A DNA stretch of 8,973 bases from JBEPVZ01 sp041690695 (GCA_041690695.1 JBEPVZ010000036.1:1-8973), one strand, 5' to 3'. Positions 1-6,113 are shown, numbered from the stretch's first letter. A program made the numbers and translations. The notes: generated from the sequence alone by a model not told the origin.

Positions 1-194
1 AAGAGACAGGGATAATATTTCTCGAGCTTCTCGGGACTTATTCCTATGAGATTTACCTCTTTCATTGGCCGATTCTGTATCGTTATGATTTTTTGTATAA
101 AATTTTGCCAGCTGGTCTAGCAACTTTTGTTTACCTAGGAGTATTTATGGCTTTGGGCTGGTTTTTTCAGAAGCTGCTACGACGATTTGCTTAA
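1..194 (+). CDS. C-terminal end of an acyltransferase-3-like membrane protein (partial)
   Basis: The third plus-strand frame is open from the window edge to TAA at 192-194. It encodes about 63 residues containing LGTYSYEIYLFHWPIL followed by a hydrophobic segment and a basic end (KLLRRFA). The SYxIYLxHWP pattern is typical of the late membrane helices of acyltransferase-3 (OafA/YrhL-like) proteins, which move acyl groups onto surface sugars or other envelope molecules. Only the tail is present, so the substrate and the remaining domains cannot be judged. The gene converges on rplT and its last 50 bases overlap the rplT 3' end on the other strand, leaving no room for a terminator between them. 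Another multi-pass membrane protein with a similar ending is possible. Confidence 0.7.
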   Translation, partial: ETGIIFLELLGTYSYEIYLFHWPILYRYDFLYKILPAGLATFVYLGVFMALGWFFQKLLRRFA

Positions 195-510
195 AATCAG
201 TTGGCTCATGAACAGCCAGTTCGGCTAAGATTTTTCGATCGATAGCGATCTTGTTTAATTTTAAAGCTGCAATAAATTTTGAGTAGCTGATACCTTCTTG
301 TTTAACGGCATTGGCAACTTGAATAATCCAACTCTTTCGCATATCGCGTTTGCGTTGCTTTCGACCGGCAAAAGCGTATTGACCGGCATGCAAGAGGGAT
401 GTTTTAGCTTGCTCAATTAAATTGTTTCGACCACCACGGTGGCCTTTGGTTAATTCTAGAAACTTTTTATGTCGTCTATGAGAAGTAACTCCTCTTTTAA
501 CTCTGGCCAT
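145..510 (-). CDS. rplT: 50S ribosomal protein L20
   Basis: This 121-residue basic protein is a full-length L20 (bL20, usually about 117-119 residues). It binds 23S rRNA early in large-subunit assembly and in several bacteria represses its own operon. The N-terminus (MARVKRGVTSHRRHKK) and the central RKRDMRKSWIIQ...NA region, including the YSKFI and LNRK-like IDRKILAELA parts, are typical of the family. The start is clear: an AAGGAG Shine-Dalgarno sequence lies seven bases before the ATG. It is the last gene of the thrS-infC-rpmI-rplT run. Its final codons overlap the convergent acyltransferase-like gene by 50 bp. The short tail ASEKTSPKP within that overlap is the least conserved part. Confidence 0.97.
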   Translation of the reverse strand: MARVKRGVTSHRRHKKFLELTKGHRGGRNNLIEQAKTSLLHAGQYAFAGRKQRKRDMRKSWIIQVANAVKQEGISYSKFIAALKLNKIAIDRKILAELAVHEPTDFKQIVVAASEKTSPKP

Positions 511-652
511 TTAATTCTCCTTTGCCTCGAACTTTATTCCAAATTTTCATATGCCAACCGTCCGTTCGCATCATCTGCGAAAAATTTCTGGCTCCTTGAT
601 TGCCAGACATCGATTTATTTGATTGTCTAAAATAATGTGTTTGTTTGCCCAT
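497..652 (-). CDS. Possible small ORF (51 codons) between rpmI and rplT
   Basis: The gap between rpmI and rplT is 142 bases and open throughout in one frame. An ATG directly abuts the rpmI stop (TAAATG), and the frame ends 14 nt inside rplT. The product would start MGKQTHYFRQSNKSM and end GKGELNGQS, a polar, basic 51-residue peptide that I do not recognise. Placement and stop/start coupling favour translation together with rpmI. Against it, there is no strong Shine-Dalgarno sequence and no visible homology, and the stretch holds a perfect 6-bp hairpin (565-581) that could instead belong to an L20 control region. Its passage across the rplT Shine-Dalgarno could couple rplT translation to it. 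Confidence 0.4.
   Translation of the reverse strand: MGKQTHYFRQSNKSMSGNQGARNFSQMMRTDGWHMKIWNKVRGKGELNGQS
565..581 (-). promoter_or_regulatory. Hairpin in the rpmI-rplT interval
   Basis: TTCGCA and TGCGAA form a perfect 6-bp inverted repeat around a 5-nt loop, about 55 nt before the rplT start. There is no T tract after it, so it is not a terminator. L20 is known in other bacteria to bind its own mRNA, so this could be part of a control site. It may equally be chance structure in the candidate small ORF. Confidence 0.3.
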
Positions 653-865
653 TTATCCGATTCCTAACATTCTTTTAATCGCTTTCATACCAGCTTTATT
701 AACTTCGATTGGGACAGCATGTCGTCTGAGTGCTTCTTTGCTTTTATGGCGGCGCAGGTGACCCGAACGAAGTTGGTGAGAACGCATTAACTTACCGGTT
801 CCGGTAATTTTAATTCGTTTGGCTAACGACTTGTTCGTTTTCTGTTTTGTTTTCTTGACTTTCAT
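653..865 (-). CDS. rpmI: 50S ribosomal protein L35
   Basis: This 70-residue, very basic protein is L35 (bL35, usually 64-66 residues), a late-assembling large-subunit protein. The N-terminal MKVKKTKQKTNKSLAKR, the middle ITGTGKLMRSHQLRSGHL and RRHKSKEALRR, and the C-terminal IKRMLG fit the family. The start at ATG 865 lies 53 nt upstream of the end of infC, so the two genes overlap by 56 nt in different frames, which is unusually long. The only Shine-Dalgarno-like sequence is AAAGGAAAG, rather far from the ATG, so initiation may depend on coupling to infC translation. The next candidate ORF starts directly after its stop. Confidence 0.96.
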   Translation of the reverse strand: MKVKKTKQKTNKSLAKRIKITGTGKLMRSHQLRSGHLRRHKSKEALRRHAVPIEVNKAGMKAIKRMLGIG

Positions 866-1394
866 TATTTTCTTTCGGCTTTCCTTTTGTGTTCCTGCCT
901 ATTATAGCAGTTATTGATCTACCTTCAAGTTTGGCCTCTCTCTCGATGATTATTTTATCACCTAAGATCGCATAAATCTTATTTAAAAGTTCAAACCCGA
1001 CTTCGGTATGAACCATCTCTCGGCCCTTAAACTTAATCCGAAGCATGATTTTATTATTATCCCGAATAAATTCATCAACTCGCTTAAGGCGAGTATTTAA
1101 GTCATGCTCTGCAATTCTCGGAGTTAACCAAAGTTCCTTTAGTTCAACGTCTTTGGCGTTCTTTTTTGCAGCTTGCTCCTTTTTACTCTCGTCATAACGA
1201 AACTTCTCAAAATCAAGAATTTTCGCAATCGGAGGAGTAATGTTGGGGGCAACTTCAACCAGATCAAGTCCAAACTCTTGGGCTTTCGCTAAAGCTTCTT
1301 CTTTAGTGATAACTCCTAGTTGTGATCCGTCTGGACCGATAACTCGAAGTTCTTTAGCTTGTATTGACTGGTTTAATCGATAATATTTACCTAT
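810..1394 (-). CDS. infC: Translation initiation factor IF-3, AUA start codon
   Basis: IF-3 binds the 30S subunit, keeps it from joining 50S and checks start codon and initiator tRNA. The full protein is 194 residues and contains YYRLNQSIQAKELRVIGPDG (N-domain), a basic linker and the C-domain with IKFKGREMVHTEVGFELL and LEGRSITAII. The only ATG in frame is at residue 117, in the middle of the C-domain. There is no ATG, GTG or TTG between the upstream in-frame stop and that point. The family N-terminus lines up with an ATA at 1394-1392, six bases after a perfect AGGAGG. A rare start at infC is known in Escherichia coli (AUU), where IF-3 limits its own translation; the same control is inferred here. 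The last 28 residues are a polar tail (KGKPKENNESQENK...) that runs over the start of rpmI. thrS ends 36 nt upstream. Confidence 0.93.
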   Translation of the reverse strand: MGKYYRLNQSIQAKELRVIGPDGSQLGVITKEEALAKAQEFGLDLVEVAPNITPPIAKILDFEKFRYDESKKEQAAKKNAKDVELKELWLTPRIAEHDLNTRLKRVDEFIRDNNKIMLRIKFKGREMVHTEVGFELLNKIYAILGDKIIIEREAKLEGRSITAIIGRNTKGKPKENNESQENKTENEQVVSQTN

Positions 1395-1400
1395 TCTTTT

Positions 1401-1406
1401 CCTCCT
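1401..1406 (-). promoter_or_regulatory. Shine-Dalgarno sequence of infC
   Basis: AGGAGG, a perfect anti-16S match, lies six bases before ATA 1394-1392 and in the thrS-infC gap. No standard start codon follows at a usable distance in the infC frame, so this site fixes the start on ATA. Confidence 0.85.
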
Positions 1407-1430
1407 TGAACGTGACTGATAATATCATAG

Positions 1431-3173
1431 TTAGCTTTTAGCTTCAACCTCTTTGTCTAAATGGCTTAAAAAGTCGCCAAAATTATTTAACTCCAGAGTT
1501 TTGCCATCGCGAGTTCTAACACTAATTTGGTCAGCAGATTGTTCACGATCTCCGATGATTATCATATAAGGAATCTTCTGAAGTTGAGCGACCCGAATCT
1601 TAGCTTGCATGGTCTCTGGATTGGTATCGAGCTCGGCCCGGATGTTTTTATCTTTTAGACCATCAAGTAATTTTTGGCCATAATCATTGTTTCGTTCGGT
1701 AATCGGGATAATCATAACTTGGACGGGTGCAAGCCAAGTTGGAAAAGCCCCGGCATAATGTTCAATTAAAATAGACATAAACCTTTCGATCGATCCCATG
1801 ACTGCGGCATGGACCATCGCCACAACTTCTTGTTTGCCTTCCTGATTGGCGTATGACAGATCAAACCTTTGCGGCATATTGACATCTAATTGAATAGTTG
1901 CGACTTGCCACGTCCGACCTAATGAATCTTTGGTCATAAAATCAATTTTTGGTCCATAAAAAGCAGCTTCGCCAATGCCTTCTGCATAGTCCAAATGATT
2001 GTCTTTTAAAAACTCTTCTAATTGGGATTGAGTACTTTCCCACTGTGCATCTTGTCCTAAATAATTCTCAGGATGTTTGGGGTCTCGAAGTGATAACCGG
2101 AGTGAGAGTTCAAAACCAAAAGCCGAATAGAAATCTTTAACAATCGAATAAACGTTCCCAATCTCTTCTTTGATTTGATCATAGCGACAAAATACGTGGG
2201 CATCGTCTTGGGTAATACAGCGAACCCGAGATAAACCAGCTAATTCTCCACTTTGTTCATCTCGATAAACCATGGTTGTATTGGCATATCTTTGAGGCAG
2301 ATCTCGATAGCTCATCGGCATTCGTTTAAAGATTTGAGTGTGATGAGGACAGTTCATCGGTTTCATGGCAAACTCATGGCCTTCACGGGTGGTAATTTTA
2401 AATAACTCATTTTTAAATTTGTCCCAGTGGCCACTGGCTTCATAAAGTTCTCTTTTGGTGATGTGAGGAATCTCTACTTTTTGATAGCCTTTAGCTTTGC
2501 GTAATTGCCAGACAAAATTATCTAATAACTCACGGACTAAAGTTCCTTTCGGTGTCCATAATGGCAATCCTCCTCCGACTAGATCCGAGAAAACAAATAG
2601 ATCAAGCTCCTTGCCTAATTTTTTATGATCTCGCTTTTTAGCTTCTTCAAGCATATTTAAATGATCTTCAAGTTCCTGTTTTGTTGGAAAAGCTGTTCCG
2701 TAAATACGAGTTAACATCTTATTTTTCTCACTGCCTCGCCAATAGGCTCCAGCAATTGATAATAATTTGAAAGCACCAAGATCCTGGCTAGGATTTTCAG
2801 AATGACCACCACGGCAAAGATCTTCATAATTACCGGATTTATAAAAAGTTAAAGTTTGACCTTGATCCGAGAATTCATTAATTAGCTCAATCTTATAAGG
2901 ATTGCCTTCGTAACGTTTTAAAGCTTCTTCTTTTGAAACTTCTTCCCTTTCAAAACTAGTCCAAGTTTTAAGAATCTCAGCCATCTTGGCTTCAATCTTA
3001 GGCAAATCTTCTTCAGAAACTGGTTTTTTGAACTCAAAATCAAAGTAAAAACCGTTATCGATCGAAGGTCCGATCGTTCGGAGGGTATCTGGCCAAAGCT
3101 CCATGACAGCGGCCGCCAGCAAATGAGCTGTCGAATGCCGAAGGTTATTTAATTGTTCTTGTTTGTCATTCAT
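1431..3173 (-). CDS. thrS: Threonyl-tRNA synthetase, without TGS domain
   Basis: This cytoplasmic class II synthetase charges tRNA-Thr. It has 580 residues against about 640 in E. coli and starts directly in the editing domain, lacking the N-terminal TGS domain. The editing site is present as H13xxxH17 and D118-L-C120-RGG-H124. The catalytic domain has the three expected zinc ligands, C275 (MNCP), H326 (TQDDAH) and H455 (MVHAAVMGSIERF). Motif 2 is altered, with YRDEQSGELAGLSRVRC where many enzymes have HR.E.SG.L.GL.RVRGF. The anticodon-binding domain begins near residue 481 (APVQVMIIP) and is complete to the end. The start at MNDKQ follows only a weak AAAG Shine-Dalgarno. A T-box leader and a small ORF lie upstream and infC follows 36 nt downstream. 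Confidence 0.97.
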   Translation of the reverse strand: MNDKQEQLNNLRHSTAHLLAAAVMELWPDTLRTIGPSIDNGFYFDFEFKKPVSEEDLPKIEAKMAEILKTWTSFEREEVSKEEALKRYEGNPYKIELINEFSDQGQTLTFYKSGNYEDLCRGGHSENPSQDLGAFKLLSIAGAYWRGSEKNKMLTRIYGTAFPTKQELEDHLNMLEEAKKRDHKKLGKELDLFVFSDLVGGGLPLWTPKGTLVRELLDNFVWQLRKAKGYQKVEIPHITKRELYEASGHWDKFKNELFKITTREGHEFAMKPMNCPHHTQIFKRMPMSYRDLPQRYANTTMVYRDEQSGELAGLSRVRCITQDDAHVFCRYDQIKEEIGNVYSIVKDFYSAFGFELSLRLSLRDPKHPENYLGQDAQWESTQSQLEEFLKDNHLDYAEGIGEAAFYGPKIDFMTKDSLGRTWQVATIQLDVNMPQRFDLSYANQEGKQEVVAMVHAAVMGSIERFMSILIEHYAGAFPTWLAPVQVMIIPITERNNDYGQKLLDGLKDKNIRAELDTNPETMQAKIRVAQLQKIPYMIIIGDREQSADQISVRTRDGKTLELNNFGDFLSHLDKEVEAKS

Positions 3174-3214
3174 TTTCTTTAATATAACAGAAACTAGAGT
3201 TTCATAAATAGCGG

Positions 3215-3400
3215 TTAGTGGAAGTTTTTCCCTTTTAACAAGCTATTAATCTCTTCTCTGATTTTGAGAGCTCGATGAAGCTGTTCGGGCAGTTTAGCCC
3301 CAACTTCAGTTCCTTCAATATGATGCCAGACGGCATGGAGAGGATCATATTCTCTCGGTTTCAAGTGGTTCGGATCAGAATCCGAATAAATTTCTGTCAT
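3215..3400 (-). CDS. Small protein of unknown function between the T-box and thrS (61 aa)
   Basis: The ATG at 3400 follows AAAGGGA by three bases, directly after the T tract of the leader terminator. The frame is open to TAA 41 nt before thrS. An in-frame start further upstream at 3445 is rejected because it would place codons in the terminator hairpin. The product is soluble and starts MTEIYSDSDPNHLKPREYDP; the second half (KLPEQLHRALKIREEINSLL) looks helical. I do not recognise a family. Its position as the first ORF behind the T-box means it would be made under threonine limitation together with ThrRS. It could be a real small protein or a leader-derived ORF; the good ribosome site favours the former. 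Confidence 0.6.
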   Translation of the reverse strand: MTEIYSDSDPNHLKPREYDPLHAVWHHIEGTEVGAKLPEQLHRALKIREEINSLLKGKNFH

Positions 3401-3418
3401 AATTCCCTTTCTAGAAGC

Positions 3419-3459
3419 AAAAAAAATCCGCCTCCGCAAACTCACTTTTGCAAAGACGG
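3419..3459 (-). terminator. Intrinsic terminator of the T-box leader
   Basis: Two 13-nt arms (3447-3459 and 3428-3440 on the plus strand) pair with two G-U positions around a 6-nt loop, and an eight-base T run follows on the minus strand. The 5' arm shares CCGTCTTT with the antiterminator, so the two folds exclude each other. This is how a transcriptional T-box works. Confidence 0.88.
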
Positions 3460-3620
3460 CTTAAACCGTGGTTCCACTTTACTTCTAATACACCTAATGG
3501 TGTGTCACTCTTAATTAATTACGTTAATTATTCGCTTTAACTTCTCGGGTGGCCCTTCGTAGGAAGCTAAGCTTTCTACCTTCTCGTCCTAAGTCCAAAC
3601 GTCAAAGAATATTTAGATGT
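3419..3620 (-). promoter_or_regulatory. T-box riboswitch, threonine-responsive (thrS leader)
   Basis: T-box RNAs bind a specific tRNA through a specifier codon and sense its free 3' end at the antiterminator. Here the antiterminator is exact: AAAG, a 7-nt bulge TGGAACC, then ACGG, a loop, and CCGT with CTTT (3452-3480). The T in TGGN is followed by A, which would pair with a U73 discriminator, as found in Bacillus tRNA-Thr. Stem I is short (3533-3601): an 11-position base helix with one mismatch encloses AGGACGAGAAG, an apical hairpin GTAG..CTAC, and GGCCACCCGAGAAG. The Thr codon ACC at 3550-3548 is the likely specifier. The terminator follows, then a small ORF and thrS. The apical part is much reduced compared with Bacillus leaders. 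The specifier assignment is inference; the antiterminator/terminator pair is seen directly. Confidence 0.85.
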
Positions 3621-3626
3621 ATACAT

Positions 3627-3654
3627 ATTATACCATGTTCAGAAAATCTATCAA
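3627..3654 (-). promoter_or_regulatory. Sigma70-type promoter of the thrS operon
   Basis: TTGATA (3654-3649) and a perfect TATAAT (3632-3627) are 16 nt apart, and TG lies before the -10 as in extended -10 promoters. Transcription would start near 3620, about 18 nt before T-box stem I, which supports both calls. Confidence 0.8.
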
Positions 3655-3674
3655 AATTTGTGCGGGTTGAAAGC

Positions 3675-3902
3675 TTATTTACTTTTTGGAGTTAAGGAAT
3701 GAGCAGCTTGGCTACTAAGTCCACCAATGACGGGGAGGTAGCCAATTAGAGTCAGCGTTCCAAGTAGAATTGCCACGACGATGGTTGCCCCGACGACTGA
3801 ACCAAATCCCCAAGCAAGCCCCCCTAGAAAATTTCCAAGCATAATATCTTTTCTTTTCATATGCGCATTAGCGGTTAAATGATGATGAATCTCTGGTGTC
3901 AT
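3675..3902 (-). CDS. Small glycine-rich membrane protein, DUF5665-like
   Basis: This 75-residue protein has a polar His-containing N-terminus, then from about residue 23 a glycine-rich hydrophobic stretch (NFLGGLAWGFGSVVGATIVV) continuing through ILLGTLTLIGYLPVIGGL to about 61, and a short polar tail. The order NFL.G...G.G...GATIV followed by LP.IG resembles the small DUF5665 membrane proteins, for which no function is known; this match is from memory of the pattern. The stretch can span the membrane once or as a tight hairpin. No clear Shine-Dalgarno sequence precedes ATG 3902, and later in-frame ATGs (residues 15 and 21) have none either. It stands alone, between the tandem repeats upstream and the thrS promoter downstream. 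Confidence 0.7.
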   Translation of the reverse strand: MTPEIHHHLTANAHMKRKDIMLGNFLGGLAWGFGSVVGATIVVAILLGTLTLIGYLPVIGGLSSQAAHSLTPKSK

Positions 3903-3949
3903 TAATTTTTAGTTTATCTTATTGGAAGTAAAAAGACTAGATTATCTTT

Positions 3950-3997
3950 GTAAGATTTAAGCAATGTAAGATTTAAGCAATGTAAGATTTAAGCAAT
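3950..3997. repeat. Three perfect 16-bp tandem repeats
   Basis: GTAAGATTTAAGCAAT occurs three times head to tail without a mismatch or spacer. The array lies between the end of the four-cysteine protein gene and the start of the small membrane protein, about 50-95 bp upstream of the latter. On the minus strand each copy carries TTGCTT. The spacing puts copies about one and a half helical turns apart. It could be a regulator binding array or a recent slippage expansion. Confidence 0.9.
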
Positions 3998-4006
3998 AAA
4001 CAGCTA

Positions 4007-4480
4007 TTAAGTTAGAGTTTGAGTTCTGGCTTTTCTATCCTCTGCTGATTTGGGACAAGCTGGTAAATTCGCCCGGCGATTATTTAAAACTAAAGATTTA
4101 GGAACGATTGGTCCATCGACTTGGCTGTTTTGTCTCCCAAATAAACAGCCTCCCCGAAGAGCGGTTGGTAAAGTCACATTCATCTTTAGAAGCTGGGCTC
4201 TGTTTGTTTCTAACTCTTGAGGGGGCACATATAAAGGACATGTTTGGCACTGCTGAGTCAAATAAAGTTCTTGCCAGTCATATTTGGTTCGTTTAGCCAA
4301 AGATAGTTGAACCTCCTGGCCAAGGCCGGTTTTAACACTAAACCTAAGTCTCTCTGGGATAGCTCTGCCGCGAGGCGGTTTTAGGTAGGTTCCGATCCAC
4401 TTATCCCAAAATGGATCTTTGCCATAGACTCCAGTATCGATATTGAAATTAATCTGGGATTGATGTTCTCGTGAGGTCAT
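4007..4480 (-). CDS. Unrecognised four-cysteine protein at the end of the APH-cyclase operon
   Basis: I do not recognise this 157-residue protein. It has no signal peptide or membrane segment. The N-terminal third holds DPFWDKWIGTYLKPPRGR, the middle is helical and basic, and four cysteines are spaced C78-x2-C81, C112 and C142. Both later ones sit beside glycine or proline (RGGCLFG, LPACPK). A CxxC plus two single cysteines could bind zinc or an iron-sulfur cluster; this is inference. The ATG is five bases after the cyclase stop, so it is almost certainly cotranslated with the hydrolase and kinase-like genes and probably works in the same pathway. Confidence 0.75.
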   Translation of the reverse strand: MTSREHQSQINFNIDTGVYGKDPFWDKWIGTYLKPPRGRAIPERLRFSVKTGLGQEVQLSLAKRTKYDWQELYLTQQCQTCPLYVPPQELETNRAQLLKMNVTLPTALRGGCLFGRQNSQVDGPIVPKSLVLNNRRANLPACPKSAEDRKARTQTLT

Positions 4481-4485
4481 CGGGA

Positions 4486-5103
4486 CTATCTTAGTCTAGC
4501 AATCACTCTAACTGAGGCTGCATCTGCTTTAAATTTGGCTGGTAGGGCAATAACTTCAAAATCTTTAATTTCTAATAGCTGATCTAAATTAGTCAGGTTT
4601 TCTAAAATTAAAACTTCATTTCCCAAAAGAATTTTATGAGTTAAAAATGGAGGTTGATCAGGACTTAACATATCCATACCAACGATTTTAATTTTTAAAT
4701 CAACTAATTTTTGAGCAAAGCCTTCAGTGATTGGTGGATAATTCTCATAATATTGAGTGGTTCGGTATTTATGGCTAAAGCCGGTATAAATTAAAACTAC
4801 ATCGCCTTCTTTAATCTCAACAGAATCTAGCAGTGATAAATCAATCTTTTCGACTTTCGAAGCGTCAACGACTACTCCCCGACCAAAAAATTTATCTGGA
4901 TTAATTTGATCGATAGTCTTGCCGCCTGAGATCATATGAAGCGGCGCATCAAGATGGGTTCCGACGTGCATGACCATCTCGACCTTATGGTCGGTATAGC
5001 CATCTTTCTCAATCGAAGCTGCGGGTTGAAGCGAAGCTTCCGGATCTCCAGGATAAACTGGCATCTTGTCGGTAAAGGTGTGAGTTAGATCAATTAGTTT
5101 CAT
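4486..5103 (-). CDS. Cyclase-family metal-dependent hydrolase (kynurenine formamidase-like fold)
   Basis: This 205-residue protein belongs to the cyclase family (Pfam PF04199), which includes bacterial kynurenine formamidase and isatin hydrolase, enzymes that hydrolyse amide or lactam-type bonds with a bound metal. The N-terminus (MKLIDLTHTFTDKMPVYPGDP) is typical. The metal site HxGTHxDxPxH is intact as H46-VGT-H50-L-D52-AP-L-H56. The core strand VVLIYTGF and the GMDMLSPD motif also fit, and the length is normal. A kynurenine pathway is unlikely in such a genome, so the substrate is unknown. The start overlaps the kinase-like gene by four bases (ATGA), showing translational coupling. The unknown four-cysteine protein follows after five bases. 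Confidence 0.9.
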   Translation of the reverse strand: MKLIDLTHTFTDKMPVYPGDPEASLQPAASIEKDGYTDHKVEMVMHVGTHLDAPLHMISGGKTIDQINPDKFFGRGVVVDASKVEKIDLSLLDSVEIKEGDVVLIYTGFSHKYRTTQYYENYPPITEGFAQKLVDLKIKIVGMDMLSPDQPPFLTHKILLGNEVLILENLTNLDQLLEIKDFEVIALPAKFKADAASVRVIARLR

Positions 5104-6095
5104 TTGAAATATTCTATACCTTTTTTAAGTTGCTCAAGCGTCCGCTCGACAGCAGATAAGCGATCTGACTCTCCATAATAGCGAATTAAGTCTAAAGTCC
5201 GAATGATTCTTTGAAGCTCGATCCTAGTTTTAAATTCATCCGTAAAGATCTCTTTATTTCCATAATCTTCCATTAACCACTCCATTGGTGCCAGAGAATG
5301 GTACCAAATATCCCAACCGGCAAACTCCTCAGCAATATCTCCGCCGTGAGCATTACCAAAATCGATAATGCCGGTAATCTGCTGATTTTCAATCAGAATA
5401 TGTTTTGGTCCAAAATCTCCATGGATTAGCCGTGGTTCAACACTTTCAAGTAGGTCATGATGCTTGTCGAGGATTGCTTTAGCTTGATCAATAATTCCTG
5501 GTTCAACCTCAATTCGCTCTAAAACCTGTTTGTATTTTTTGAACTCATAACGATAATCCAACCGTTCAGTTAAAGTTGGATATTTAGTTTTCCCATCTTT
5601 ACTAATTGGCCCAAACCCAGGGGTTTTAACTTGGTGGATTTTGGATAAGATTGCTCCAGCTTGGCGGACGATTTTATGTAAATACTCATGATCTTCAGCT
5701 GGCGGCATGACGGGTCTTTTATCAACCGTCTGGCCATTTAACTTTTCCTGGATACAAAAATAGCGAGGTTTGCCATTAACTGGAACGGTTTGAAGGGAAA
5801 TTATCTTCGGAACTGGTACGCCAACTTTGGCCGCCTCATTAATTGGCCACTCTTCAAATTCAAACTCATTCTCGTCGCCATGAAAAATTCGCAGAATGAC
5901 CGTTTGACCGTCTTTGAGTTTTAACTCATAAACCTCGTTAATTTCGCCAGCAATTAGCCGCACTTTGGTTTCAGGATGAGAGTTTAAAGCTTTCAAGATA
6001 ACTTGATCTAAAATTGGATCTGGAGTCACTAAACGTTTGTGAAGCTCTTGTAAATATTTATGATGTTCAGACTGGGCGGTTTGAGGATCAGCCAT
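5100..6095 (-). CDS. Aminoglycoside-phosphotransferase-fold (APH) small-molecule kinase
   Basis: This 331-residue cytoplasmic protein has the APH/choline kinase fold, which moves the ATP gamma-phosphate to a hydroxyl of a small molecule. The catalytic loop is H215-G-D217-F-G-P-K-H222-I-L, with D217 as the base; H222 takes the place of the more common Asn, a change seen in some members. The metal-binding IIDFG has D235. The N-lobe has AGEINEVYELKLKDG followed by VILRIF, and the hinge has CIQEKLNGQTV. The substrate cannot be read from the sequence, and no antibiotic resistance role should be assumed. It starts 18 nt after the preceding gene, without a clear Shine-Dalgarno, and its stop overlaps the cyclase start. 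A pathway in which one product is phosphorylated and hydrolysed is plausible. Confidence 0.88.
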   Translation of the reverse strand: MADPQTAQSEHHKYLQELHKRLVTPDPILDQVILKALNSHPETKVRLIAGEINEVYELKLKDGQTVILRIFHGDENEFEFEEWPINEAAKVGVPVPKIISLQTVPVNGKPRYFCIQEKLNGQTVDKRPVMPPAEDHEYLHKIVRQAGAILSKIHQVKTPGFGPISKDGKTKYPTLTERLDYRYEFKKYKQVLERIEVEPGIIDQAKAILDKHHDLLESVEPRLIHGDFGPKHILIENQQITGIIDFGNAHGGDIAEEFAGWDIWYHSLAPMEWLMEDYGNKEIFTDEFKTRIELQRIIRTLDLIRYYGESDRLSAVERTLEQLKKGIEYFK

Positions 6096-6113
6096 GAGGC
6101 TATTGTAACATTG

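Noticed and set aside
1949..2140. Plus-strand ORF inside thrS
   Set aside because: It is a shadow frame of thrS with no ribosome site or recognisable product. The plus-strand ORFs at 3275-3514, 4108-4296 and 6241-6468 are rejected for the same reason.
3401..3445. Upstream start for the 61-residue protein
   Set aside because: The codons lie in the T-box terminator and T tract; the internal ATG has the ribosome site.
3950..3997. CRISPR array
   Set aside because: The repeats are 16 bp, directly adjacent and without spacers, and no cas gene is near.
5100..5103. UGA recoding to glycine, as in some Patescibacteria
   Set aside because: TGA ends the APH-like gene in a normal ATGA overlap with the next gene, and no conserved protein here has in-frame TGA.
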